Source: Terriglobia bacterium
Lineage (GTDB): Bacteria > Acidobacteriota > Terriglobia > JAIQFV01
Direction of reading: 5' to 3'
DNA: 64,000 nt
NCBI GenBank assembly: GCA_028716525.1
Contig: JAQUPQ010000021.1
Location: forward strand, 1-64,000
Shown here: piece after piece, positions 35,296 through 44,020 of the stretch
Position numbering within the stretch: the first letter of the stretch is position 1
Layout: each line of letters begins with the position of its first letter
Notes under the pieces: model-generated
Told to the model about the DNA's origin: nothing
Database searches by the model: none
Seen by the model: only the letters and a program-made list of their open reading frames with translations
Program-made: the position numbers and the translations under genes

Positions 35296-37104
35296 CTATG
35301 CTTTTTTTCCAATCACCAATAAAGCGCCAATTTCCCTGTATTTCTTCAAATCTTCCAGCGTCTCGATTCCCCAGCCGGGTTTGAACTGACGCTCATCGAT
35401 GGGGGTTTGATCCGGAATCCTCTTGCTTCGGACGCCCGAAAACCCGGCCCCGGAAAAAAGCTTGCGATATTCCGCTTCACCCAAACAATGAACCTTCACG
35501 TTCAACAAATCCACCCACGCCAGAGTATACGGATTTTCCCGGTATAAGTTCACAAGGCAGAAAAACTCTCCTCCCGGCTTGAGGACACGCCAGACTTCCT
35601 TCAGGGCGCGACGCAGGTCGGGATAGTAATAAAAAGATTCGCAGGAAAAAACCTTGTCAAAGGTCCCATCGCCGAACGGGAGGGCTTCCACATTGGCTAC
35701 GCGAAATTCGACGCGAGGATCACTGGGTGGATGCCTTCGCGCTCGTTCGATCATGCCTTCTGCGAGATCGACTCCAACCACATGCCCGTCCGCAACCCGT
35801 TGGGCCATGCGGCGAGCGGCCCAGCCGCTACCGCACCCAAGATCCAGAACTTGATCACATGGAGACCACGGAATCTGTTCAAATGTCGCTTCGGCGATGG
35901 CGCTGTGGTGATTTTCCATTTTCTCGCCGCGGTCTTGAGCCGCCCACTCGTTGAACTCTGTCTCAAGGAGTTTTCGTCGCGATGGCGAAAGACCCAACAC
36001 GGATCGTAGGACATCGCTTACTGGAGAGGCATGTTGTTCCACGTAAACCTGCCAGGCCTTTTCCGACATTCTTTTTCTCAATGATTCATCTGAAATCATC
36101 CGATCGGCTTTCTCTCGAAGCCCCTGTTTGTCTCTTGCAGACAGCCCCACCTGCCACTTCTCGACCAGTTCAAAATGTTTTTCTTCGGCCCCGGGCAAGG
36201 GGTCCAAGGCAAGAATCGGAACGCCCGCTGCCATGGCTTCAGTCAGCGTGAGTCCGCCCGGCTTGGCAACGAGGACATCGTGCCTTTGGAGCACGCGGAA
36301 CATCTCGTCGGTCCACGGCTGAATCTCAATAGGAACTTTTCTGGACTGGCTTTCCCGCCGGGTTTCTTTTCTCAAGGTGGCGCTTTTGCCGGCCAAGATG
36401 GTGACGGATCCAACACCCGGAATTTTCTCGAAAAGGTCAACGAGATCATGAAATTTCAACAACGATTCCCCGCCCCCACCCAGCAAAATCTTCACACCGG
36501 GCGATGGCGTATCCGTTTCAGGCTGGTCCAATGCCTCGCGCGAGTTCAGCTCAAAGCGACCATCCACCGGAATTCCAGTCACATGGATTCTTTCAGGCGC
36601 AGCTCCCGCTTTTTTAAGTTCATCGCGCACCTCTTCAGACCCGGCGCAAAAGGCAGTCACCTCCGGCTGAATCCAGGCGCGATCGACATCGTAGTCCGTC
36701 AACACGGCAACCAAAGGAGCCTTGGGAAAATAATTCTTTTTCAAGAGCGCTGCGATCTCGTTCACGCCTACTTCGGTTGAAACCATAGCCGCCACATCAA
36801 AGGCTGCAATTTCACGATGAATCCGTTTGGCAACCTGCGCCAGCATCCATAGAGGGGCTGTATGAGATTGCTTCTTTTGACGGGCTTCATATCCTCCCCA
36901 TAGTCCCGGGAAATGTCGAATAACAAAAAGATACAAGTCCACATAGAACCAGCGAAACCACGCCGGCAGCAGTGGCGTGATATCCACCACTTGGGCCTCA
37001 CCCTCGGGAATGCTTTGTCCGCACAGGCGGGCGACGGCGTCAGCGGCGCGTTGATGTCCCGCCCCAAATCCGATGGTCAAAATGAGAATGGTTTTGGCTT
37101 TCAT
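35296..37104 (-). CDS. Fusion of an MGDG-synthase-like GT28 glycosyltransferase and a SAM methyltransferase
   Basis: The protein has 602 residues. Residues 1-385 match the MGDG/UgtP type: an N-terminal acceptor-binding domain (LTIGFGAGHQRAADAV) that binds the diacylglycerol side, and a C-terminal GT-B donor domain with GGGGES and KPGGLTLTEAMA. Residues about 400-602 form a class I methyltransferase with VLDLGCGSGWAARR, GVDLAEGMIERAR and LKPGGEFFCL. GT28 enzymes of this class glycosylate diacylglycerol. An attached methyltransferase is not a standard partner. A radical SAM gene follows upstream on the same strand, 150 bp away, hinting at a lipid-modifying set. Family calls are solid; substrate and product are inferred. 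Confidence 0.85.
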   Translation of the reverse strand: MKAKTILILTIGFGAGHQRAADAVARLCGQSIPEGEAQVVDITPLLPAWFRWFYVDLYLFVIRHFPGLWGGYEARQKKQSHTAPLWMLAQVAKRIHREIAAFDVAAMVSTEVGVNEIAALLKKNYFPKAPLVAVLTDYDVDRAWIQPEVTAFCAGSEEVRDELKKAGAAPERIHVTGIPVDGRFELNSREALDQPETDTPSPGVKILLGGGGESLLKFHDLVDLFEKIPGVGSVTILAGKSATLRKETRRESQSRKVPIEIQPWTDEMFRVLQRHDVLVAKPGGLTLTEAMAAGVPILALDPLPGAEEKHFELVEKWQVGLSARDKQGLREKADRMISDESLRKRMSEKAWQVYVEQHASPVSDVLRSVLGLSPSRRKLLETEFNEWAAQDRGEKMENHHSAIAEATFEQIPWSPCDQVLDLGCGSGWAARRMAQRVADGHVVGVDLAEGMIERARRHPPSDPRVEFRVANVEALPFGDGTFDKVFSCESFYYYPDLRRALKEVWRVLKPGGEFFCLVNLYRENPYTLAWVDLLNVKVHCLGEAEYRKLFSGAGFSGVRSKRIPDQTPIDERQFKPGWGIETLEDLKKYREIGALLVIGKKA

Positions 37105-37255
37105 TATCAGGAGGACGGACGAAGCAAATTGAATGGCCGGAATGCCAAGAATCGATCGGGCCGCCTGTCGAGATTCCCGGCGCGCGGCTCCTTCATAATC
37201 GTCTCTATGGGGTTAAGCGGGTCAGGCTCACTGTGAACCCACCCTGAGGAAAGTG

Positions 37256-38275
37256 TTAACGGTCCACCCAAAAATCCGATGTCCCTTGAATCGCCAACAG
37301 CGGATGGGTATACAGCGTTACCTCGAACGGGCATCCAATCTTGCAGCCTTGACAAAAATCCCACATCCCGTTCGTTTCTTGTTTGATTAAAGCCCGAACT
37401 TCGGGACTCTTGAAGATTTCCTGCAGGGTCATGTTGGCGTTGCCGCGGTGTTTCATCACGAAAGCACAGGGAAACTGCACCGTGCCATCGGGTTTCAGGT
37501 TGATCAGATGCGAGGCGGAGCGGCAGGGAAATTTCGAACTGAAACCGCCGTCTCGATAAAACTTGTAGTAATAAGAATAAAAACGCACCGACTTGTGTTT
37601 TCGTTTCAGCTCGTGAAGAAAAACTTCCACCTTGCGAATTTCATCCGGAGTCATCTCGCCGTCGCCCGGCAACAGTCCGTAGCGCATGACGTTATGAACG
37701 GCCTCGGTATGGAGATGGATCCCCCGCTCATCGGCAAAGGCCGCCAGCGCCGGCAAATCGTCCAAATTTTCCAAATTGACCGCGGCATTCAACTGAATGT
37801 CGCGCGGGCGATGATGCGCGATCAAGAAATCCAACTGTTCGATGATATTCGTGAGGGAATCCAAACCACGGCGCTTGGCGAATTTCTTTTCGTCGAGTGT
37901 GTCGATGGAGACTTCCAAAAGGTCCAGCCGTTGGAGCGCGGTGGCATATTTCTTCAACGCCAAACCATTCGTCGGCATCGAAACGAACAATCCGCGGTCG
38001 GCGCCGTAAACGATGTAATCCGCCGTGTTGGGATTCAACAGCGGCTCGCCGCCCGAAAAACTCAAGGCAAAGATGCCGAGATCGATGGCTTCATCGATGC
38101 GTCGAAACGCCTGCTCCTGGGTCATGACCTTCTCGTTGCGGTCGTTTGACCACACGGTGCAGTACTCGCACGCCATGTTGCAGTGCAGAGTCGTCTCAAA
38201 CATCATCATGAACGGGCGTTGGAATCCGTGAAAGAACTGCTTCACGCCGTTCTTGACCATCAATCCGGCTTTCAT
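37256..38275 (-). CDS. Radical SAM protein with C-terminal cysteine cluster
   Basis: The protein has 339 residues. The radical SAM motif C32-x3-C36-x2-C39 is in TLHCNMACEYCTVW, followed by SFSGGEPLLNP (the GGEP motif that orients SAM). A C-terminal CQGCKIGC (about 308-315) and further cysteines at PCRS and PCAF suggest an auxiliary Fe-S cluster of twitch/SPASM type. Such enzymes modify peptides or small molecules by radical chemistry. No precursor peptide is visible. The GT28-methyltransferase fusion downstream could be a functional partner in lipid or cofactor modification. Confidence 0.8.
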   Translation of the reverse strand: MKAGLMVKNGVKQFFHGFQRPFMMMFETTLHCNMACEYCTVWSNDRNEKVMTQEQAFRRIDEAIDLGIFALSFSGGEPLLNPNTADYIVYGADRGLFVSMPTNGLALKKYATALQRLDLLEVSIDTLDEKKFAKRRGLDSLTNIIEQLDFLIAHHRPRDIQLNAAVNLENLDDLPALAAFADERGIHLHTEAVHNVMRYGLLPGDGEMTPDEIRKVEVFLHELKRKHKSVRFYSYYYKFYRDGGFSSKFPCRSASHLINLKPDGTVQFPCAFVMKHRGNANMTLQEIFKSPEVRALIKQETNGMWDFCQGCKIGCPFEVTLYTHPLLAIQGTSDFWVDR

Positions 38276-38880
38276 TGGTTACGCTGCCCGGTCCCTTTCA
38301 CTGACTAATTAGAATCCGCTATTTTACAACAGAAGAAGCTGCAGGCGGCGGATTTTTCGATTCCGCCACCAAAGCATGCAGTTTTGCCAAACTCCAACTT
38401 GGAGTGCGCCCCGAACAATCGGGGCGCTTTGACTCGTCGCCGAGCACCACAGAGAATTGTCCTTACCCGATAGTTCCAACCAAAGCGCCGCCACAGGCGG
38501 CGCACTCCAAACGCTGCCGCGGATCATTGGGATGGTCAGTCTTGCGGACGGATAAAATCGCCCAGCCCCGGCAGGGGCGACAGAAACCTCTCCTATTTTC
38601 GCGGCAGCCCGACCTGTTTCCGAGGCAGTCACTTATGGTCGCCGCGGCGACCAGTCAGGAGCATGAAAATGAACTCGGGCACTTAAAGCGACAGTTTTCT
38701 GGTCCCTGCAAGGGACATCTTCAATGGCCCAGTCCCCCGCGGGGGACTGGACTGACAATCTTGCGGACGGATGAGATCGCCCAGCCCCGGCAGGGGCGAC
38801 AGAGACCTCTCCCATTTTCTAAGCAGGGATAATGTCGAGCAAGGCTGGGTTGAAAGAAGTAAAGGAACTTTCGAATCAGA
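38276..38880. repeat. Palindrome island with 61-bp direct repeats
   Basis: About 600 non-coding bases are filled with short palindromes. Members of the TTGGAGTGC/GCTTTGG family lie at 38399-38431 and, inverted, at 38480-38510. Two 61-bp direct copies (38540-38600 and 38759-38819, four mismatches), each with GCCCAGCCCCGGCAGGGGCG, flank TCCCTGCAAGGGA and a perfect 22-bp palindrome at 38729-38750. No coding frame is supported. The island lies between the radical SAM gene and tRNA-Leu. Confidence 0.8.
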
Positions 38881-38968
38881 TGGTGCAGGAGGAGGGAATT
38901 GAACCCTCAAGGATCAAAGATCCGCCAGATTTTGAGTCTGGTGCGTCTGCCAATTCCGCCACTCCTGC
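38881..38968 (-). tRNA. tRNA-Leu (anticodon CAA)
   Basis: This 88-nt tRNA includes an encoded CCA. The acceptor stem GCAGGAG pairs with CTCCTGC, and the D-arm, long variable arm (GGATCTTTGATCC) and T-loop (GGTTCAATTCC) are present. The anticodon stem CCAGA/TCTGG holds the loop CTCAAAA, so anticodon CAA (38932-38934) reads UUG leucine codons. The long variable arm is typical of tRNA-Leu. Confidence 0.95.
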
Positions 38969-39022
38969 AAACGAAAAAAGCGGATGTCAATATACTCAGG
39001 CGCGAAAGGTCTGTCAATCTTG

Positions 39023-39595
39023 TCAGTGCAGGGGATAATGCTCGTCCAGCTCGAGGTTCAGCTCCAGCACATTCACGCGAGCCTCTCCGAGAAATCCGAA
39101 TTGCCTGCCCTCGGTGTGCTGGCGCACCAACTGTCGAACTTGGTCGGGCGTGATCCTGCGCGCCCGGGACACGCGCAGCAATTGAAATTCTGCAGCTGCC
39201 GGAGAAATGTGAGGATCCAATCCGGAAGCCGAGGTGGTCACCAAGTCAACGGGGACCGGCGCGGCCTTGTTCTCGGCTTGAAGTGCGGCTGCGTCGGAGG
39301 TCACGCGTTCGATCAATTGACGATTCGTCGGGCCCAGCTGCGATCCATTGGAATTAGCCGCATCATAGCCGCTCCCCGCAGCAGAAGGCCGGGAATGAAA
39401 GTAGCCTGCTCCTGAGAAGGTCTGCCCGATGAGAGCGGATCCAACAATCTTCCCGTCCTTCGAAATCAGTTCCCCATTGGCCTGTTTCGGAAACAATACC
39501 TGAGCAATTGCAGTCACCACCAACGGATAAATGAGTCCCAACAGAATGGTTGTTGCGAGGGTCATCAATACGGCCGTGAGAAGGTTCTTCTTCAT
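39023..39595 (-). CDS. kdpC: Potassium-transporting ATPase subunit KdpC
   Basis: KdpC is the single-pass subunit that stabilises the KdpFABC potassium pump. The 190-residue protein has an N-terminal membrane helix (about 8-33) and a periplasmic domain with GQTFSGAGYFHSRPSAAG, SNGSQLGPTN and the family's C-terminal VNVLELN. Length is normal. It is the last gene of the kdp operon; the ATG lies 12 bp after the kdpB stop, with GAAAGGA in front. Confidence 0.95.
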   Translation of the reverse strand: MKKNLLTAVLMTLATTILLGLIYPLVVTAIAQVLFPKQANGELISKDGKIVGSALIGQTFSGAGYFHSRPSAAGSGYDAANSNGSQLGPTNRQLIERVTSDAAALQAENKAAPVPVDLVTTSASGLDPHISPAAAEFQLLRVSRARRITPDQVRQLVRQHTEGRQFGFLGEARVNVLELNLELDEHYPLH

Positions 39596-39607
39596 GGAAA
39601 ATTCCTT

Positions 39608-41635
39608 TCAGGCTAATCCAACCCTCGTGATCAGCATGTCGATCAGCTTGATCCCAATAAACGGGATGATGATCCCCCCCACGCCATAGATCCACAGGTT
39701 GCGGCGCAACAGAGCGGCAGCGCTCATGGGGCGATACCTCACACCGCGCAGCGCCAAGGGAATCAAGACGATAATGATTAACGCATTGAATATCACTGCC
39801 GAAAGGACGGCCGATTCTGCGGTGCGAAGATGCATAATGTTCAAGGTATTCAACACGGGAAACGTGCCTGCAAACATCGCCGGGATGATGGCAAAGTACT
39901 TCGCCACATCATTGGCAATCGAGAACGTGGTCAGAGAACCGCGAGTCATCAGCAACTGTTTGCCGATGCCCACGATTTCGATGAGCTTGGTAGGATTGGA
40001 GTCGAGGTCCACCATGTTGCCGGCCTCTTTGGCGGCTTGTGTGCCGGTGTTCATAGCCACGCCGACATCGGCTTGAGCCAGCGCCGGCGCGTCGTTGGTT
40101 CCATCGCCAGTCATAGCCACAAGCTTTCCGTTTTCTTGCTCTCGTCGGATGAGACGCATTTTATCCTCGGGTGTGGCTTGTGCCAAAAAATCATCGACGC
40201 CGGCTTCGCGAGCAATGGCGGCGGCCGTCAACGGATTGTCGCCGGTGATCATGACAGTCCGGATGCCAATGGCGCGAAGCTGTTCGAAGCGCTCGCGCAT
40301 GCCGCCCTTCACGATGTCCTTCAATTCAATGACCCCAAGTGCCCCGCGGGCCTTTTCAGCCACAACCAGCGGGGTTCCACCGGACCGCGCGATTCGTTCA
40401 ACGCTTTCTTTCACCTCGCCCGGCATAGGACGACCATTTTGCAAAAGGTAATTGGTGATGGCGTCTGCCGCCCCTTTGCGAATCTCGAAACCGTTAAGGT
40501 CTACGCCTGACATGCGTGTCTGCGCGCTGAACGGGACAAAATGAGCGTTCCGGGAACTTAATTCGCGCCCTCGCAATCCGTATTTCTCTTTCGCCAGCAC
40601 CACGATGGAACGTCCCTCGGGGGTCTCGTCGGCCAGCGAAGACAGTTGAGCCGCATCCGCAAGTTCCTGCTCATTCACACCCGGTGCGGCAAAAAAATGA
40701 GAGGCTTGACGATTTCCGAGGGTGATGGTTCCCGTCTTATCCAATAGAAGGGTGTTGACGTCACCGGCTGCTTCGACGGCACGACCAGACATGGCCAACA
40801 CGTTGTGTTGAACCAACCGGTCCATCCCGGCAATGCCGATGGCAGAAAGCAATCCACCAATGGTGGTTGGAATCAAACAAACCAACAGCGAGACCAGGAC
40901 AAATATGGTTTGCGGTGATCCCGAGTAAATGGCAAAGGGCTGCAGCGAAACAACGGCCAAAAGAAAAATGATCGTCAATCCGGCGAGCAAAATGTTGAGG
41001 GCAATTTCGTTGGGCGTTTTTTGCCGCTCCGCGCCTTCGACCAATGCGATCATGCGATCCAGAAACGTTTCGCCGGGATTGGAAGTGACCTTCACCTTGA
41101 TTCGGTCGGATAAAACGCGTGTGCCACCCGTCACCGCGGAACGGTCACCGCCTGCTTCCCGGATGACTGGCGCAGACTCCCCGGTAATGGCTGATTCATC
41201 CACCGAAGCCACGCCCTCGACGATTTCGCCGTCGGATGGAATCAATTCCCCGGCCGAGACGAGCACCAAGTCTCCGGTTCGCAATTTTGAACTCGGCATT
41301 TTTTCAGTTTCGCCATTCTCTAAAAGCCGATTGGCCACCGTCTCCGACCGTGCTTTGCGCAGGGTGTCGGCCTGGGCCTTACCGCGCCCTTCCGCCATAG
41401 CTTCGGCAAAATTGGCGAACAGCACCGTGAACCACAGCCACAGCGTGATCTGCAGGTTGAACTTGAAAGCAGCGCCGCCTTTGACCAACAGCGCCGTGGT
41501 AATCACGCTGCCGATCTCCACTACAAACATGACCGGATTGCCCATCATCTTTCGTGGGTTTAGCTTTCGCACGGCGTCCCACATCGCTCGTCGAACGATC
41601 TTCCATTCCCAAAGCGCTCTTCTTTTCTTTGCCAT
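39608..41635 (-). CDS. kdpB: Potassium-transporting P-type ATPase subunit KdpB
   Basis: KdpB hydrolyses ATP to drive potassium uptake. The protein has 675 residues from the ATG at 41635; an open frame runs further upstream but only over kdpA. The P-type signatures are present: [12 protein letters not shown] with the phosphorylated Asp, the TGES actuator loop, [13 protein letters not shown] and the Kdp-specific [10 protein letters not shown] in the first helix. The gene is in the usual kdpA-kdpB-kdpC order with a 12-bp gap from kdpA. Confidence 0.96.
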   Translation of the reverse strand: MAKKRRALWEWKIVRRAMWDAVRKLNPRKMMGNPVMFVVEIGSVITTALLVKGGAAFKFNLQITLWLWFTVLFANFAEAMAEGRGKAQADTLRKARSETVANRLLENGETEKMPSSKLRTGDLVLVSAGELIPSDGEIVEGVASVDESAITGESAPVIREAGGDRSAVTGGTRVLSDRIKVKVTSNPGETFLDRMIALVEGAERQKTPNEIALNILLAGLTIIFLLAVVSLQPFAIYSGSPQTIFVLVSLLVCLIPTTIGGLLSAIGIAGMDRLVQHNVLAMSGRAVEAAGDVNTLLLDKTGTITLGNRQASHFFAAPGVNEQELADAAQLSSLADETPEGRSIVVLAKEKYGLRGRELSSRNAHFVPFSAQTRMSGVDLNGFEIRKGAADAITNYLLQNGRPMPGEVKESVERIARSGGTPLVVAEKARGALGVIELKDIVKGGMRERFEQLRAIGIRTVMITGDNPLTAAAIAREAGVDDFLAQATPEDKMRLIRREQENGKLVAMTGDGTNDAPALAQADVGVAMNTGTQAAKEAGNMVDLDSNPTKLIEIVGIGKQLLMTRGSLTTFSIANDVAKYFAIIPAMFAGTFPVLNTLNIMHLRTAESAVLSAVIFNALIIIVLIPLALRGVRYRPMSAAALLRRNLWIYGVGGIIIPFIGIKLIDMLITRVGLA

Positions 41636-41646
41636 AACAGAATCCT

Positions 41647-43446
41647 TTAGAAAACCTTGCCCGCGCCCATGAGAAGGTGCTCCAAGATGGGCCCGAGACT
41701 GAGCGCCGGAAAGAACGTCAAAGCCCCCAGGATCAAAATCACTCCTATTAACAGCACCGTGAAAAGAGGCGTGGTCACAGGAAATGTTCCCAATGAAGGC
41801 GGAACATATTTCTTGCGTGCCAGATTGCCGGCAATCCCCAGCATCGGGATGATCATGAAAAACCGGCCAACCAGCATAATGAATCCCATGGTCGTGTTGT
41901 ACCAAAGCGTGTTGGCATTAAGTCCCCCGAACGCGGAACCGTTGTTGCCGGCCCCCGAGGTAAACGCATACAAAATCTGCGTAAACCCATGTGGCCCTGG
42001 ATTGGTGATGCCCGAGGTGCCGAATCCCTTCACAGACGAAATGGCTGTGAAAACAAGAATGACAAGCGGAAATACAAGTGCCACCAACATGGCCATCTTC
42101 ACGTCGTAGGCCTCTATTTTCTTTCCGAGATACTCCGGCGTCCGGCCCACCATCAGCCCCGCGATGAACACCGCCAGCACAACATAGATCAACATTCCAT
42201 ACATCCCGGCGCCTACCCCGCCGAAGATGACTTCGCTCAACATAATGTTCACGAGTGGGACCATGCCGCCCAAGGGAGTATAGGAATCATGCCATCCGTT
42301 GATGGCGCCACAGCTTGCATCGGTTGTGACCGTGGCGAACAAAGCGGAGTTCGCGATGCCGAACCGAACCTCCTTGCCCTCCATGTTGCCGCCCGGTTGC
42401 AAGGCACTCACGCGCTGGTTCTCGCCGATGAGCAGTGGATTACCGTGCGCCTCTGCCCAATAGGCCGTCGTCACACCGGCCAGGAATAAGGTCGCCATTG
42501 CCGCCCACACGGCCCATCCATGGCGCTGGGAGCCCGTCATACGCCCAAGCGTGTAAGTGAGGCCTGCGGATATGGCGAAGATGGAAAACAATTCGAGGAG
42601 ATTTGAGAAGGGAGTCGGATTTTCAAACGGATGAGCACTGTTCGCATTGAAGAATCCCCCACCATTCGTTCCCCACTCCTTGATGATTTCCTGCGACGCC
42701 ACCGGCCCTTGTGCAATCGTTTGCTCCGTTACGGTGTCCATAAGCACTTTGCCGTCCGAACCGACAACCGGCTTACCATCCCGACCGACCCTCTGCACCT
42801 GCTGAGGTACTACCAACTGGGCAGTGTCATAAGGCCTGAAGTTCTGGACCACGCCTTGAGACACCAACAGCAATGCCCCGACCAAGCAAAATGGCAGCAA
42901 TACCCAGAGACAGCTGCGAACCAGGTCGACCCAGAAGTTTCCAATGGTTTCCGTTTGGCGACGAGCAATACCCCGAATAAAAGCAATCGCCAGTGAGATA
43001 CCCACCGCCGCCGAGGCGAAATTGTGATAGGCCAAACCGGCCATTTGGGTGAAATAGCTCATCGTCGATTCGCCCGAGTAAGCCTGCCAGTTGGTGTTGG
43101 TTGTGAACGAAGCCGCCGTATTGAACGCCAAATGGGCCGGGTTAACAGCAGTAAACTTCTGCGGATTGAAGGGCAAAAAAAACTGAACGCGCTGGATGAG
43201 GTACAGGAGGAGCATAGAAACCAGGCTGAATAGCAGCATTGACACGGCATACTCGGTCCAACGCATCTCGTGATTCTCATCTACTCGCGTCAGCCGATAG
43301 AGGAGCCGCTCTATCGGCCGTAACACGAGATCCATAAACGTCCGCTCCCGGCTGAACACGCGCGCCAAGAAGACACCCAGGGGCTTGGTTACAAGAAGGA
43401 CCAGCGCAAGGAAGAACAGAATTTGGAGCCATCCATTGACTGTCAT
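41647..43446 (-). CDS. kdpA: Potassium-transporting ATPase subunit KdpA
   Basis: KdpA is the potassium-selective membrane subunit, related to Trk/KtrB channels. The 599-residue, polytopic protein shows selectivity-filter regions with [49 protein letters not shown] and [13 protein letters not shown]. Each of the four repeats keeps the family pattern. The ATG directly follows the kdpF stop (TAACATG), so the subunits are coupled in translation. Confidence 0.96.
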   Translation of the reverse strand: MTVNGWLQILFFLALVLLVTKPLGVFLARVFSRERTFMDLVLRPIERLLYRLTRVDENHEMRWTEYAVSMLLFSLVSMLLLYLIQRVQFFLPFNPQKFTAVNPAHLAFNTAASFTTNTNWQAYSGESTMSYFTQMAGLAYHNFASAAVGISLAIAFIRGIARRQTETIGNFWVDLVRSCLWVLLPFCLVGALLLVSQGVVQNFRPYDTAQLVVPQQVQRVGRDGKPVVGSDGKVLMDTVTEQTIAQGPVASQEIIKEWGTNGGGFFNANSAHPFENPTPFSNLLELFSIFAISAGLTYTLGRMTGSQRHGWAVWAAMATLFLAGVTTAYWAEAHGNPLLIGENQRVSALQPGGNMEGKEVRFGIANSALFATVTTDASCGAINGWHDSYTPLGGMVPLVNIMLSEVIFGGVGAGMYGMLIYVVLAVFIAGLMVGRTPEYLGKKIEAYDVKMAMLVALVFPLVILVFTAISSVKGFGTSGITNPGPHGFTQILYAFTSGAGNNGSAFGGLNANTLWYNTTMGFIMLVGRFFMIIPMLGIAGNLARKKYVPPSLGTFPVTTPLFTVLLIGVILILGALTFFPALSLGPILEHLLMGAGKVF

Positions 43447-43447
43447 G

Positions 43448-43537
43448 TTAGAGCTTCTCCGGACGCAATAAGGCGTAAAACAAATAAATCATCAACAGAA
43501 CACTCACGGCGAGAACGATTCCCGTTTCCAGATTCAT
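43448..43537 (-). CDS. kdpF: KdpF, small subunit of the Kdp pump (29 aa)
   Basis: The frame runs from ATG at 43537 to TAA at 43448. The peptide [20 protein letters not shown], then YALLRPEKL, has one membrane helix and the typical C-terminal LRPEKL. KdpF binds KdpA and stabilises the complex. AAGGGGGG lies 6 bases before the start. Its stop is one base from the kdpA start. Confidence 0.93.
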   Translation of the reverse strand: MNLETGIVLAVSVLLMIYLFYALLRPEKL

Positions 43538-43549
43538 TTCGACCCCCCT

Positions 43550-43636
43550 TCACTTCATCCGATCACAAAAGCGCACATAACCGATCGACAGGATGAAGAA
43601 CGCAACCGTCACGACGATGTAGATTATGTCTTGCAT
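43550..43636 (-). CDS. Additional 28-aa membrane peptide at the head of kdpFABC
   Basis: The frame runs from ATG at 43636 to TGA at 43550, with GAGGAG 7 bases upstream. The peptide begins MQDIIYIVVTVAFFILSIGY and ends VRFCDRMK: one helix and a short charged tail. It lies 12 bp before kdpF. Similar short ORFs are known to precede kdpF in some genomes, though usually unannotated. It could be an extra subunit or assembly peptide of the pump; this is inferred from position and from having its own ribosome site. Confidence 0.72.
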   Translation of the reverse strand: MQDIIYIVVTVAFFILSIGYVRFCDRMK

Positions 43637-44020
43637 GAATCATCTCCTCGAACGAGATTGCAATTTCCAAACTTCGCTTCGCAATAAGGCCTGGGCAATG
43701 GCTCCTCTGTCGTCCCGCAAGGCGGGACTTCACTTACCTGTTGGCTCTTTTACCCGGCACTTACGTGCCGGGCTAAAGATCTGTTGTCCTCCTGCGGAGG
43801 ACTCACTCACCGCCAATTCACCAGTCCCGATGCAATCGGGACGCCGGATCTTTAGCCCCGAACGTGAGTTCGGGGTAGAGTGCAAAGTCGGTGGTGCAAG
43901 TCCCGCTTTGCGGGACGACAGACGCACCGCAACTTTCACGTGAATCCCCCGACTTCGCCATCCCAACTGCATCTTCCATCCTCAATTCAAATCTCAAGGA
44001 TCCCTGAGACAACAGCTCAG
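43637..44020. repeat. Nested palindrome island between the porin and kdp genes
   Basis: Between about 43706 and 43921 stand six hairpins: TCCCGCAAGGCGGGA, CCCGGCACTTACGTGCCGGG, GTCCTCCTGCGGAGGAC, GTCCCGATGCAATCGGGAC, CCCCGAACGTGAGTTCGGGG and GTCCCGCTTTGCGGGAC. The first and last are inverted copies with the same CTGTCGTCCCGC flank. The second and fifth share GGGCTAAAGATC in opposite orientation, so the island is nested. No gene is seen. It may process or terminate the porin-kdp transcript. Confidence 0.75.
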
